Origin: Lacrimispora saccharolytica
GTDB lineage: Bacteria; Bacillota; Clostridia; Lachnospirales; Lachnospiraceae
Length of the DNA stretch: 64,000 bases
Assembly (NCBI GenBank): GCA_021531795.1
Contig: JADYUL010000003.1
Location: 124,001-188,000, forward strand
Reading direction: 5' to 3'
This document shows positions 6,361 through 15,472 of this stretch, in pieces (position 1 is the first letter of the stretch; the number at the start of each line of letters is the position of its first letter). The translations under genes and the position numbers were made by a program. The notes under the pieces are model-generated. The model did no database searches. It worked only from the letters and a program-made list of their open reading frames with translations, and was not told the origin of the DNA.

Positions 6361-7122
6361 ATGACAGTAGATATTATTACATTCTTGATTGTATGTCCTT
6401 TAGTATTTTTAGCAGGATTTGTGGATGCTGTTGCTGGTGGAGGCGGACTGATTTCTTTACCTGCCTATATGATTGCGGGGCTTCCGGTACATTATGCCAT
6501 TGGAACAAATAAGTTAAGTTCTGGAGTAGGCTCTTTATTTGCTACCTATAGATTTGCTAAGAAAGGTTATATTCAGTGGAAGCGTGCAGGAATCTGCGTA
6601 ATATTTGCACTCATAGGTTCTATGCTTGGTGCAAATATAGCACTTTTGATTACAGACCATATTTTTAAAATGCTGATGCTTGTGATTATTCCTGTGACAG
6701 CATTTTACATCATAAGATGCAAGAGCCTGGAAGATAATCATTTGCAGGAATATAGCAATGTAAAAACAAGCTTAATCTGTATTGGTATTGCTTTTGTAAT
6801 CGGAGTTTATGATGGTTTTTACGGACCGGGTACAGGAACATTTTTATTATTGCTTTTAACAAGCCTTGCACATATAAAACTTGGTTCAGCGAATGGAATT
6901 GCAAAGGTAATTAATGTAACAACAAATCTTTCGGCACTAGCTGTTTATGTTTCAAGTGGAAAGATAGTTGTGCTGCTTGGAATTGTAGCTGCATTATTCA
7001 GTTTGCTCGGTAATTATCTTGGAACAAAGCTATTTGATAAAAGTGGTGCAAAAGCAGTAAAGCCGATTATGATTTTTGTACTTTGCGTGTTTTTTATTAA
7101 AGTGGTGTTAGAGGTATTTTGA
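6361..7122 (+). CDS. TauE/SafE-type membrane permease
   Basis: This 253-residue, very hydrophobic protein has about eight membrane segments. It shows the duplicated Gly-rich motifs of TauE/SafE (TSUP) transporters: FVDAVAGGGGLISLPA near the N-terminus and GVYDGFYGPGTGTFLLL in the middle, each starting a repeat half. The family moves sulfite, sulfonates or related organic anions across the cytoplasmic membrane. The substrate here is unknown. The ribosome binding site is weak; AGAGG lies about 20 nt upstream of the ATG. A promoter is visible upstream. Confidence 0.88.
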   Translation: MTVDIITFLIVCPLVFLAGFVDAVAGGGGLISLPAYMIAGLPVHYAIGTNKLSSGVGSLFATYRFAKKGYIQWKRAGICVIFALIGSMLGANIALLITDHIFKMLMLVIIPVTAFYIIRCKSLEDNHLQEYSNVKTSLICIGIAFVIGVYDGFYGPGTGTFLLLLLTSLAHIKLGSANGIAKVINVTTNLSALAVYVSSGKIVVLLGIVAALFSLLGNYLGTKLFDKSGAKAVKPIMIFVLCVFFIKVVLEVF

Positions 7123-7131
7123 TAGATATAG

Positions 7132-7275
7132 GGCAGAAATATTGTATTTCTTGCTGGAAAAGATGGTGGAAGTAATATTGAGATTATTGGAAATTTAGAT
7201 GCAGAGGACACCGGAAACGGTTTGTACAAATTAGGTAAAAGAGTTGGAATAATAAATAGAAAGGTACGAAAATGA
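7132..7275 (+). pseudogene. 3' remnant of a gene upstream of the acetyltransferase
   Basis: A 47-codon frame without a start codon encodes a protein-like stretch (FLAGKDGGSNIEIIGNLDAE...) that stops at TGA 7273-7275. Its stop overlaps the acetyltransferase ATG by 4 nt (ATGA), the signature of an old operon junction. The segment resembles the C-terminal strand of a VOC/glyoxalase-fold protein, but that is weak. The 5' part is missing, perhaps lost when the TauE gene was joined here. Confidence 0.4.
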
Positions 7276-7712
7276 TTAGAGAGGCCAATAAAAATGATTT
7301 AGAAGAAATTTTAAATCTTTACCTATATCTGCATGAAACAAGTGTTCCAAAAGATTCAGAACACCTAAGAAAAACATGGGATAGCATTATAAATGATGCA
7401 AACCATCATCTTATTGTGTGTGAAATTGACGGTAAGATTGTGGCATCATGTGTATGTGTAATCATTCCCAATCTTACAAGAAATGTTCGCCCTTATGCAT
7501 TTGTTGAAAATGTGGTAACGCATGGGGAATATCGAAAGAAAGGATATGCTACCGATTGTTTAAACTTTGCAAAACAAATTGCTGAAGAAAATAATTGCTA
7601 TAAAATGATGTTACTTACGGGTTCAAAAGAAGAAAGTACATTGAATTTTTATTCAAATGCAGGATATAACAGTTCTGACAAAACAGCATTTATACAGTGG
7701 ATTGATATGTAG
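7272..7712 (+). CDS. GNAT-family N-acetyltransferase
   Basis: This 146-residue protein has the GNAT fold signature: an N-terminal IREANKNDLEEILNLY, central strands (HHLIVCEIDGKIVASCVCVI) and the acetyl-CoA-binding motif A (VVTHGEYRKKGYATDCLNFAKQIA), followed by a motif B strand (YKMMLLTGSKEE) and an aromatic FYSNAGY. Substrate unknown; such small members modify amino groups on antibiotics, polyamines or proteins. Its ATG overlaps the stop of a truncated upstream frame. It runs towards the minus-strand aldo/keto reductase gene, whose end lies 5 nt away. Confidence 0.9.
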   Translation: MIREANKNDLEEILNLYLYLHETSVPKDSEHLRKTWDSIINDANHHLIVCEIDGKIVASCVCVIIPNLTRNVRPYAFVENVVTHGEYRKKGYATDCLNFAKQIAEENNCYKMMLLTGSKEESTLNFYSNAGYNSSDKTAFIQWIDM

Positions 7713-7717
7713 TGAAT

Positions 7718-8725
7718 TTACAACCGGATCCACATCGACAGAGCGTCTATGCGGCTAAGCTCTTCTGTAGAAAAACTGGTGTTGTCGATGCAGCGTATAC
7801 AGTCAGTAATCTGAGTTGCACGGCTGGCACCGATCAGTACGCTGGTTATGTCTGAATCCTTAAGAATCCAGCTTAATGCAAGCTGTGCAAGACTTTGTCC
7901 TCTCTGTTTAGCTATATCATTAAGTCCAAACACTATTTCCATACGTTTTTCATTTACATCCTCATCATGCAAAAATCTTCCGTCACGACGAATTCTACTA
8001 TCTTCAGGAATACCATTAAAGTATTTATCGGTAAGTACACCTTGCGCAAGTGGTGAAAAGGTAATAATACCCTTACCTGCCATAGGTGCAGTACTCTTTA
8101 ACCCATTATTTTCAATTGTACGGTCTAATATATTATATTTATTCTGGTTAATGATAAATGGAGTTCCAAGTTCACTCAATATATTTGAGGCCTTGAGCAT
8201 AGTTTCACCATCATAGTTTGACAGACCAACATATAAAGCCTTACCTGAACGCACGATCTGATCAAGTGCTCCCATTGTCTCTTCAAGCGGAGTATCCGGA
8301 TCCATACGGTGGTGATAAAAAATGTCAACATAATCAAGCCCCATTCTTTTAAGACTCTGGTCAAGGCTGGCAATCAGATATTTTCTGCTTCCAAAATTAC
8401 CATATGGACCCGGCCACATATCATATCCGGCTTTCGTTGAAATGATTAATTCATCTCGGTATGCTTTAAAATCATCTTTTAGCATTCTCCCAAGATTTTC
8501 TTCAGCGGCACCGGGAACCGGACCGTAATTGTTGGCCAGATCAAAATGTGTTATTCCCGCATCAAATGCAGTTCTAAGCATTTCGCGCATATTGTCATAA
8601 CTATCATTACTTCCGAAATTATGCCATAATCCAATAGAAACTGCCGGGAGCATCAGCCCGGAATTACCACATCTGTTATAACGCATACTTTCATATCTTT
8701 TTTCGCCGGCAACGTATTTATTCAT
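7718..8725 (-). CDS. yghZ: Aldo/keto reductase, L-glyceraldehyde-3-phosphate reductase-like
   Basis: This 335-residue NADPH-dependent oxidoreductase has the TIM-barrel AKR motifs: FDLANNYGPVPGAAEENLG with the catalytic Asp and Tyr, STKAGYDMWPGPYGNFGSRKYL with the catalytic Lys, YHHR, and the C-terminal cofactor motif VLIGASRATQI. The blocks match the YghZ/Gpr and Kv-beta-like AKR subgroup closely. In E. coli that enzyme reduces L-glyceraldehyde 3-phosphate and detoxifies methylglyoxal. The start at 8725 has GGAGAG 7 nt upstream on the minus strand. It stands alone as a transcript. Confidence 0.9.
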   Translation of the reverse strand: MNKYVAGEKRYESMRYNRCGNSGLMLPAVSIGLWHNFGSNDSYDNMREMLRTAFDAGITHFDLANNYGPVPGAAEENLGRMLKDDFKAYRDELIISTKAGYDMWPGPYGNFGSRKYLIASLDQSLKRMGLDYVDIFYHHRMDPDTPLEETMGALDQIVRSGKALYVGLSNYDGETMLKASNILSELGTPFIINQNKYNILDRTIENNGLKSTAPMAGKGIITFSPLAQGVLTDKYFNGIPEDSRIRRDGRFLHDEDVNEKRMEIVFGLNDIAKQRGQSLAQLALSWILKDSDITSVLIGASRATQITDCIRCIDNTSFSTEELSRIDALSMWIRL

Positions 8726-8884
8726 TTTTTCTCTCCAAAATATATACCCGAATATGATTACTTTACTTAACTAATTATATGTACTAGTAATAATAATTAT
8801 ACCAGTAGTACATTATAAATAAAATAATAAGCCGATAACAGAATGCATGTGAGTAAAAAACGTTATATTTATTCATTGCGGAAA

Positions 8885-10639
8885 TTACTCAATCATATTC
8901 CAAAGTCGGTAGTAGGTTCCCCGCTTCTTAAGAAGCTCTTCATGTGTGCCTTCTTCGACGATACCATCCTCCTCCAACACAAGGATTCTGTCGTAGTTTT
9001 TGATGGTTGTCAGACGATGAGCTATGCTAAGCGTTGTTCTTCCCTTTGCCAGGCGGTCCAGGCTCTTGCTCACAAGCATCTCGCTCTCATTATCAAGAGC
9101 ACTTGTAGCCTCATCAAGAATAAGAAGTTTGGGATTCTTCAGGAATATACGGGCAATGGCAATCCGCTGCTTCTGTCCACCCGACAGCTTGACCCCGCGC
9201 TCGCCGACATACGTATCATATCCGTTCTTAAGCTCCGTAATGAATCCGTCTGCCCCCGCAAGCCGCGCTGCTTCTTCTATCTCTTGTCTTGTGGCATTGT
9301 GCTTACCGTATGCGATATTCTCAGCAACTGTACCACTGAACAGATATACATCCTGCTGCACAATTCCGATTGCTTCACGAAGGCTCTTAAGAGTCACTGT
9401 TCTAATGTTCTGACCATCTATTTCAATACTTCCTTTAGTCAAATCATAGAATCTGGGTATCAGATTACAAAGCGTAGTTTTACCTCCGCCTGATGGTCCC
9501 ACAATTGCAACACGTTCTCCCGGATTAATGGTAAGAGACAAGTGGTGTAATACTCTGTTGTGGTCGTCAGGGTACTCGAAACTCACATCTTTTAATTCGA
9601 TTCTTCCACTATTTACTTCAAGCTCTGTTGCATCCGGAACTTCTGTAATCTCTATCGGTGCATCCATAATTTCAAAGAAACGTTCGATTCCGGTCATACC
9701 GCGTTGGAACTGCTCGGCAAACTCAACAATACGTCTGATGGTAGCAATAAGGGTGGATACATACAGAACATAAGCTACCAGATCTCCGGGAGTGATATGT
9801 CCGTATATTACGAAAAGTCCGCCGGCCAGAACCACCACCAGATACATGAGTCCGTCGAACAGTCTTGTAGATGCCTGGAACATTGCCATGTAATGATAGG
9901 TCTGCTTCTTTATTTTCTTGAAAGAATTGTTGTCTTCGGCAAATTTAGCTGCTTCAAGTTCTTCTGCCGCGAAAGCCTTGACCACCCTCTCTCCAAGCAG
10001 AGAGTCCTCAATCCGGGCATTCAGTTCTCCGATCTGTACCCTCTGTCTGCGAAAGGCGGCACGCAGATTCTGATTAAGAATTAGCGATACAACAGCCATA
10101 ACCGGCACACAGATAAATATCAGCACGGTAAGCCCGATACTGTATGTGCACAGAATGACGAAGCTTACTGCAAACTTGATCCCCGCAATGAAGAATTCCT
10201 CCGGACAGTGATGAGCAAACTCAGTCACCTCAAACAAATCGTTGGTTATTCGCCCCATAATCTGACCGATTTTGGTATTGGAATAATAGGTATATCCCAG
10301 CCTCTGTAAATGGTCAAAGGCATCCTTTCGCATATCTGTTTCAATATATACACCCATCACATGACCCATATCTGCCATGAAATACTGGGCTGCTGCATCA
10401 ATCAATCTAAGCAGGAGGTACAGCAGTGCCAGCTTCCCAACCAGGCTGACCGTAAGAGAAGCCAGATCCGTCATGGCCAGGTTAGTAATAGTTCTTAGAA
10501 TCAACGGAAGAATAATATCGCATAGACATGTTAATGCTGCGCAAAACAGATCCAGATACATCGTCTTGCGGTATTTCTTCATATATGGGTAAAAGCGCTT
10601 GATTAAGTGTGTCTTCTTACTGCTGTACTCGTTTTGCAT
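8885..10639 (-). CDS. ABC exporter, fused permease and ATPase (half transporter)
   Basis: This 584-residue protein has an N-terminal exporter membrane domain with about six helices (residues 15-310) and a C-terminal nucleotide-binding domain: Walker A GPSGGGKTT, Q-loop VQQDVYLFSG, signature LSGGQKQR, Walker B LLILDEATS and H-loop IAHRLTT. It is a homodimeric MsbA/LmrA-type half transporter. Substrate unknown; candidates are lipids, drugs or peptides. It is monocistronic on the minus strand. A long antisense frame over its 3' half (8843-9493) is not a gene. Confidence 0.92.
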   Translation of the reverse strand: MQNEYSSKKTHLIKRFYPYMKKYRKTMYLDLFCAALTCLCDIILPLILRTITNLAMTDLASLTVSLVGKLALLYLLLRLIDAAAQYFMADMGHVMGVYIETDMRKDAFDHLQRLGYTYYSNTKIGQIMGRITNDLFEVTEFAHHCPEEFFIAGIKFAVSFVILCTYSIGLTVLIFICVPVMAVVSLILNQNLRAAFRRQRVQIGELNARIEDSLLGERVVKAFAAEELEAAKFAEDNNSFKKIKKQTYHYMAMFQASTRLFDGLMYLVVVLAGGLFVIYGHITPGDLVAYVLYVSTLIATIRRIVEFAEQFQRGMTGIERFFEIMDAPIEITEVPDATELEVNSGRIELKDVSFEYPDDHNRVLHHLSLTINPGERVAIVGPSGGGKTTLCNLIPRFYDLTKGSIEIDGQNIRTVTLKSLREAIGIVQQDVYLFSGTVAENIAYGKHNATRQEIEEAARLAGADGFITELKNGYDTYVGERGVKLSGGQKQRIAIARIFLKNPKLLILDEATSALDNESEMLVSKSLDRLAKGRTTLSIAHRLTTIKNYDRILVLEEDGIVEEGTHEELLKKRGTYYRLWNMIE

Positions 10640-10835
10640 AACTCAATTCCTCTAAACTAAAAAGAAAAGAAAGCAATGAACCTAAATTCCTTGCTTCCCT
10701 TATGTCATTACAATACCATAAAAACGCCTAATATTCAAGGCTGCCAATAATAAAACAATAGTGTTATAATCATTTTCCAACCAGAGAATATGCGCTAAAT
10801 TACGGACATATTCGGTATTCAAAAACGGAGAAGAA

Positions 10836-10985
10836 ATGCTTGTGGACAAAGAACGGATGATTCAATTACAGGAGCAAAACGTAATTCTAACACTTGATTA
10901 TCCGCTTCTTAAGGACATATCAGTGTTAGAAGGAATTGACAACATTGCTTGTTTTACTCAATATTTACATGCGACGGATTCCTGA
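10836..10985 (+). CDS. Possible 49-residue peptide or gene fragment
   Basis: ATG 10836 has GGAG 6 nt upstream, and the frame encodes a plausible soluble stretch (MLVDKERMIQLQEQNVILTL, then PLLKDISVLEGID) ending at TGA 10983. A TGTTATAAT extended -10 sits at 10762-10770. The length suggests the N-terminus of a larger lost protein, or a genuine small protein in operon with the membrane peptide 41 bp downstream. Family unknown. Confidence 0.35.
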   Translation: MLVDKERMIQLQEQNVILTLDYPLLKDISVLEGIDNIACFTQYLHATDS

Positions 10986-11026
10986 TTTTACATGACTCTG
11001 CCATCCTATTCTTGGAGGAAAGAGTT

Positions 11027-11260
11027 ATGAAAACAATATGGAAACTGATTAATTCGTTAGACGTAAAGAGTGGAACAAAGAACTTGTTATTCCTTATATT
11101 ATCAACTATGGGATGTGCCCTGCTGGGAGCGTTATTTTGGCTGCTTACCGGCAGCTGGTTTCTTCCTGATAAGATCTGGTTTATATGCTTTAGTGGATAT
11201 TCTGCCGTATTTATTGGCTATTTAGGCGGAATCATATATCTGTTTAAGCATGACTACTAA
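11027..11260 (+). CDS. Small two-helix membrane protein
   Basis: This 77-residue protein has two membrane segments (LLFLILSTMGCALLGALFWLL and WFICFSGYSAVFIGYLGGIIYLF) and short charged ends. ATG 11027 is preceded by TTGGAGGAAAGAGTT, an excellent ribosome binding site, so I prefer it to the in-frame ATG at 10949. No family recognised. A strong terminator follows its stop. Confidence 0.65.
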   Translation: MKTIWKLINSLDVKSGTKNLLFLILSTMGCALLGALFWLLTGSWFLPDKIWFICFSGYSAVFIGYLGGIIYLFKHDY

Positions 11261-11275
11261 TGATGTTCATATGAC

Positions 11276-11320
11276 AAAGCGCTCCGGACTGAGATAAAGT
11301 CAGTTCGGAGCGCTTTTATT
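11276..11320. terminator. Bidirectional terminator between convergent genes
   Basis: A 17-bp stem (11276-11292 with 11300-11316, one G-T wobble) has a 7-nt loop and A and T flanks. It lies between the plus-strand membrane peptide and the minus-strand GH43 gene and serves both. Confidence 0.85.
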
Positions 11321-11326
11321 ATATTA

Positions 11327-12730
11327 CTAATACAATCTGAAGCTTCCCAGAGTGGGGACTCTGCCGCCACGGTGGGTGATGTAGATGGCGTGGACACCGT
11401 CGGGAATCACACAGTCGCCTGTGAAGGTCTTCCAGATATTGCATTCGCTTACGGGAATCACTGCGATGGGTTCCTCGTTCGGATTGGTTCTTATCTCAAA
11501 GCAGCCGTCCATATATCCGATAAGGGTAAGATCAATCTTGGTTACATTCCTGCAGTCGAAGTATTTGAAGCCGACTGTAGCGCCGTCAACAAGATTGGTT
11601 ACGTGTCCGAAGACTTCATCGCCGTCGCTTCCTTCCTGGCTGACAATGGGGCGCTGGCTCTCATCCTGCTGTTTATCAGGGTAAAGATTCCACAGATTGC
11701 AGGCGATGTATGCGTGATAGGTATATTCGGGACCTGTAAGCAGCGGTCCGTCGTTTAGTCCGCAGCTGGTCATCTCCACCTGCCTGATATGACCGTCAGA
11801 TGTGAAGCTTATCTTTTCTGCACAGCTCTGTCGGCTGAACTGATTGCCGTTGGTAGGACGATGATAGAAGATATACCACTGTCCGTTGACTTCCTCGATA
11901 CTTCCGTGATTGTTGCAGTGCAGGTTGGTAAGAAGATCTGAAGGCTTGTAGGTGTCGATTCCCACATCTCCGCTGTCGATAATAACACCACCATATTCGA
12001 AGGGGCCTTCAGGAGAGTCTCCCAGGGCGTAGCAGAGTTCGCGGTTGTGAATGGAGGAGTAAATAAGGTAATACTTATTCTCGCGTTTTCTCATAGAGGG
12101 GGCCTCGAAGAAGGCATGCCCTTCGAAAGATGTTCCGGTTGCATGGAAGGCCGTAGGTGCAATGACCGCAGGCTCCTTGATTATCGTAAGCATATCCTCG
12201 TCAAGAACGGTTACAGTAGGACCTTTTCTTGTGGTGTCCTCTGCAAAGCAGAAGCCGGTATACAGATAGTTTCTGCCATTTTCCCTATAGATAGCAGGAT
12301 CGAACTGAGGGTCGTCGCCCTCCTTCTCACCAAGCAGGGTACCGTCTTCGTAGTGGACGAAACCGTAGAATTCATAGGCACCGGCAGGTGTGTCACATAC
12401 TGCCACGGATACGACCTGTGAATGGTTGGGGATGTAATACATATAGTAGCGACCGTCCGGACCACAGACTGCATCGGGTGCAAAGAGTGTCATGGCTCCA
12501 TCCGTGTTGCGGGGGTCCTGTTCCTTCCTTAAGGTTACACCTTCGTAATTCCAGTCTGTGAGATCGGTTACGTCTGCTGACCATCCGACATAATCATTTG
12601 GGCAGTATACGTAGCCTCTGAATGCATCATGAGAGCCGAAGATGTATAGCCTGTCGCCGAATACGTGAGGTTCTCCGTCCGGGATATACTCCCATGAGGG
12701 GAGGTAAGGGTTAAAGGCCTGTTTTTTCAT
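11327..12730 (-). CDS. GH43 glycoside hydrolase with C-terminal beta-sandwich
   Basis: This 467-residue cytoplasmic enzyme has no signal peptide. The five-bladed GH43 catalytic domain spans about residues 1-320, with the general base Asp in EYIPDGEPHVFGDRLYIFGSHD, the pKa-tuning Asp in QFDPAIYRENG and the general acid Glu in FFEAPSMRKRENKYYLIYSS. The C-terminal ~130 residues look like a CBM6-type carbohydrate-binding beta-sandwich (VGFKYFDCRN... KTFTGDCVIPDGVHAIYI). Family activities are arabinofuranosidase and beta-xylosidase. An AAAGGA site precedes ATG 12730. It lies 16 nt downstream of the esterase gene in the same minus-strand operon. Confidence 0.88.
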   Translation of the reverse strand: MKKQAFNPYLPSWEYIPDGEPHVFGDRLYIFGSHDAFRGYVYCPNDYVGWSADVTDLTDWNYEGVTLRKEQDPRNTDGAMTLFAPDAVCGPDGRYYMYYIPNHSQVVSVAVCDTPAGAYEFYGFVHYEDGTLLGEKEGDDPQFDPAIYRENGRNYLYTGFCFAEDTTRKGPTVTVLDEDMLTIIKEPAVIAPTAFHATGTSFEGHAFFEAPSMRKRENKYYLIYSSIHNRELCYALGDSPEGPFEYGGVIIDSGDVGIDTYKPSDLLTNLHCNNHGSIEEVNGQWYIFYHRPTNGNQFSRQSCAEKISFTSDGHIRQVEMTSCGLNDGPLLTGPEYTYHAYIACNLWNLYPDKQQDESQRPIVSQEGSDGDEVFGHVTNLVDGATVGFKYFDCRNVTKIDLTLIGYMDGCFEIRTNPNEEPIAVIPVSECNIWKTFTGDCVIPDGVHAIYITHRGGRVPTLGSFRLY

Positions 12731-12746
12731 AGGTATTCCTTTCTTT

Positions 12747-14285
12747 TTATGAATTATTTGTTAATTGTATTTCTGCTTTGAACGGAGCCATGCAGAGCCC
12801 CGAAGAGTTCCTGATATATATTTCTGCATAATCAGCCCAGCCGACGCTGACAGTAAGGCTTGGTGCGTTTGATACGGTGAGAACTGATGTATCTATGGTG
12901 AGTATGAGGTTATCGTCTTTGCACTCAATATCCAGAACAGGGACCGGCTCGGTTGACATAACAACAATGTCGTTTTTCTCCGATACAATCTGCAGTCCGT
13001 CTGCGTTGTCAAACTGAAGGACTATCCTGTCTCCCTCAAGATGCCCCTTTATGAACCTTGGTGCATCCGCAAGCAAGCCGGACTCACCGTATATATACTT
13101 ACGGGCTATCAGGCTCATTCGTCTGCCGACCTCCATCTTGGTCTTAGGATGAATATCGTAATATGAACCCAGGTCCATAATGCTTACCATATATGTATCA
13201 TTAAGCTCGTCAGCAACCTTCTGCTGCATCTGACGTACAACGGTATATTCTTCATTACCGCATTCCAGCCACTTGCCGAAGGGTGCCAACTGCACCATGA
13301 TGAAGGGGAAGTCATAGCCCCACTCACATCTCCAGTGCCGGATGAGACCGGTCAGCAATTGGTCATACATCCACGCTCGATTACCTGCATCCGATTCGCC
13401 CTGATACCAGAGCACACCCTTGATCGGGTACTTCGTCAGCGGCTTCAGCATGGTATGATACAGTCCGCAGGGACGGTTCATATTGTAGGGACCCATGGGG
13501 ATTACAGGTTCACCTGCATGCTCCTTAAGGTAATCAAGCTGGAAGCTTCTGCTTCGACCATATAGCAGAGGCTCAAAATCCCTGCCATGAGCTGAACTGT
13601 CCTCGAACGCCCACGCCTCAAGGCTTTGCTTTCTGAGCTCCTCCTCGCTTATATCGGGCATCGCTTCCTTATATTCCTTGAAATAATTATTGAGCGGCTC
13701 CTTCTCAAGCACCTCCTCAGGCACCCATGCCGATGCGGTCGAACCACCCCAGTTGCAGCCGATAAGTCCGATGGGTACACCAATCTCAGGCTGCAGGAAG
13801 CGTGCAAAGCTGTAAGCCGGCGCCGAAAAAGTCTCGAAACCGTTGTCGCCCGCCTTCATCCATTGACCATAACCGTACCGGCTCCTCGATGTATGTCCCT
13901 CGAAGGCTACCTGCGGCACATTGTACATGTGGATGTCCGGATTCGGCACCTCCGCCTTGATTCTGTCGAAGTCCTCGTCGAATTTAAGGAAGAACTCCAT
14001 GTTAGACTGTCCGCCCGCCAGGTAGACATCGCCGACATGTAACGGATAGATTTCGAGTGATGATGAGCCGTCCTTTACTCGAAGGATTAGGTCTCTTGAA
14101 GCACTCAGTGCTCCGATTTTGCATGCAAAATCACCTCTTTCTGAGCTGTGAGCCTCATATTCGCTGTCGCCTATCTGAATTCGTACAATGCTTCCGGGGG
14201 TAGCAGTTCCATATATTACAAAGTCCCTGTCACGCTGGAGCACCATGCCTGCCTGAAATATGTCATCAAGCTTAATTGTATTCAT
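12747..14285 (-). CDS. SGNH-fold carbohydrate O-acetylesterase (sialate O-acetylesterase-like)
   Basis: This 512-residue enzyme carries the GDS-type nucleophile block (GDVYLAGGQSNMEF), oxyanion residues (IGCNWGGSTASAWVPEEVL), KGVLWYQGESDAG, and the C-terminal Asp-His region (YDIHPKTKMEVGRRM). It is annotated as sialate O-acetylesterase-like, but in plant-glycan loci this family removes acetyl groups from xylan or pectin side chains. It has no signal peptide, so it acts on imported oligosaccharides. ATG 14285 (MNTIKLDD) is preferred to the TTG nine bases upstream because AGGAAGG is well placed for it. It lies between the AraC regulator and the GH43 gene. Confidence 0.85.
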   Translation of the reverse strand: MNTIKLDDIFQAGMVLQRDRDFVIYGTATPGSIVRIQIGDSEYEAHSSERGDFACKIGALSASRDLILRVKDGSSSLEIYPLHVGDVYLAGGQSNMEFFLKFDEDFDRIKAEVPNPDIHMYNVPQVAFEGHTSRSRYGYGQWMKAGDNGFETFSAPAYSFARFLQPEIGVPIGLIGCNWGGSTASAWVPEEVLEKEPLNNYFKEYKEAMPDISEEELRKQSLEAWAFEDSSAHGRDFEPLLYGRSRSFQLDYLKEHAGEPVIPMGPYNMNRPCGLYHTMLKPLTKYPIKGVLWYQGESDAGNRAWMYDQLLTGLIRHWRCEWGYDFPFIMVQLAPFGKWLECGNEEYTVVRQMQQKVADELNDTYMVSIMDLGSYYDIHPKTKMEVGRRMSLIARKYIYGESGLLADAPRFIKGHLEGDRIVLQFDNADGLQIVSEKNDIVVMSTEPVPVLDIECKDDNLILTIDTSVLTVSNAPSLTVSVGWADYAEIYIRNSSGLCMAPFKAEIQLTNNS

Positions 14286-14308
14286 TTTGATCAACCTTCC
14301 TGTATACT

Positions 14309-15178
14309 TTATTCCTTAAAGTTCTTATATATATTGCGGAATTCCGTTGGTGTACAGCCCTTAATTAATTTGAACATTCTGATGAAGGGCGACAGGGATG
14401 AGAATCCGCAGCTTAGTGCAACATCGGTTATTGAGTTGTCGGGACTGATAAGCAATTGCTCAGCCATCTCTATTCTCTTCTGATTAACATATCTGTAGAA
14501 GGAGACATTGGTAAACTGTTTGAAGAGTTTGGAGAAATAGAACTTGGAGAAGCCGCTCATGGCAGCCATATCCTCAAGGTTCAGATCTTCTGCGCAATGT
14601 TCTCCGATATAATCACATATCTTAATGAATTTATCGTAGTACTCCTCCTGCTTAGCTCTGTCCTGCACAAGGGATGACTGATTCTCGCTCTTATAATACT
14701 TTCCTATTAAAGAAAGCATGTTGAGCAGGTCGGCATAGATTTCCACTTCGGCAAATTCGCCACCGTTCACATACTTATCGGTAATATTTAAAATCATATC
14801 CCTAAGCATGGGATACATCACCGGATAATCCTCCGGTGTAATAACAATAAAAGGAGATATTACAGATATCAGTGCCTCAACCTCTTTTAGGAATCTGAGT
14901 GCGCTGACGTCAGGCTGGAAGATGATTCTTCTTCCGGTCTTCGGGGCATACAGTGTATGGATACAGCCGGGGCAGATAAAGATGATATCTCCCTCCCTGA
15001 GGGAAAAGGATGTGCCCGGTGTTTCTACCGTATATATATTCTCAAGTGGAAGGATTATCTCCATGGCTGTGTGCCAGTGAGCCGGATAATCTTCATATTC
15101 TACATTGTCGTAGAGCTTAAGTGTGGTCCCCTGTTTTCTGTTTACGGTTTCAAAAATACCATTCAGATTTTCTATCAT
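14309..15178 (-). CDS. AraC-family transcriptional regulator
   Basis: This 289-residue protein has an N-terminal cupin-type sugar-sensing domain (residues about 25-110, HWHTAMEIILPLENIY and DIIFICPGCIHTLY) and a C-terminal double helix-turn-helix (about 190-285: LNLEDMAAMSGFSKFYFSKLFKQ and SITDVALSCGFSSLSPFIRMFK). It heads the minus-strand operon and is divergent from the ABC transporter operon, the usual place for its regulator. Direct repeats next to the transporter promoter (15335-15369) are its likely operator. The inducer is presumably an arabinose- or xylose-containing oligosaccharide. Confidence 0.92.
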   Translation of the reverse strand: MIENLNGIFETVNRKQGTTLKLYDNVEYEDYPAHWHTAMEIILPLENIYTVETPGTSFSLREGDIIFICPGCIHTLYAPKTGRRIIFQPDVSALRFLKEVEALISVISPFIVITPEDYPVMYPMLRDMILNITDKYVNGGEFAEVEIYADLLNMLSLIGKYYKSENQSSLVQDRAKQEEYYDKFIKICDYIGEHCAEDLNLEDMAAMSGFSKFYFSKLFKQFTNVSFYRYVNQKRIEMAEQLLISPDNSITDVALSCGFSSLSPFIRMFKLIKGCTPTEFRNIYKNFKE

Positions 15179-15334
15179 GTATGTATTCCCCTTTCTACTA
15201 TTAATAATAATTGATTAGAAAAATTATTAACACATAAAAATTGCTCTATTATACATAAAGATTGTCCTTGAAAAAATACAATTTTAGCAATTTTACACAA
15301 AACAGAGCATATAAATGTGTAAATAATAAACAAT

Positions 15335-15374
15335 TGAGCAAGAATTGTTCGAAATTCTGAGCAAGAATTATAAT
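15335..15374 (+). promoter_or_regulatory. Direct-repeat operator next to the -10 box of the sugar ABC operon
   Basis: The 12-mer TGAGCAAGAATT occurs twice (15335-15346 and 15358-15369), 23 bp apart. The second copy touches a TATAAT box (15369-15374), and there is no good -35 element, as expected for an activator-dependent promoter. The site spacing of about two helical turns suits an AraC-family dimer. It lies 98 bp before the binding-protein start, in the 294-bp divergent gap. Confidence 0.6.
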
Positions 15375-15472
15375 TTAACAAACAACAATTTGAAAGCAAT
15401 AGCAATTTTTGTGTGTTAAGTTTTTACTGTAACCAACAAACGTTTTATATGTCAAAATTATTGGGAGGACGT

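Noticed and set aside
8843..9493. 216-codon plus-strand frame opposite the ABC exporter ATPase domain
   Set aside because: It is antisense to highly conserved Walker and signature motifs on the other strand, so it is a shadow of that gene.
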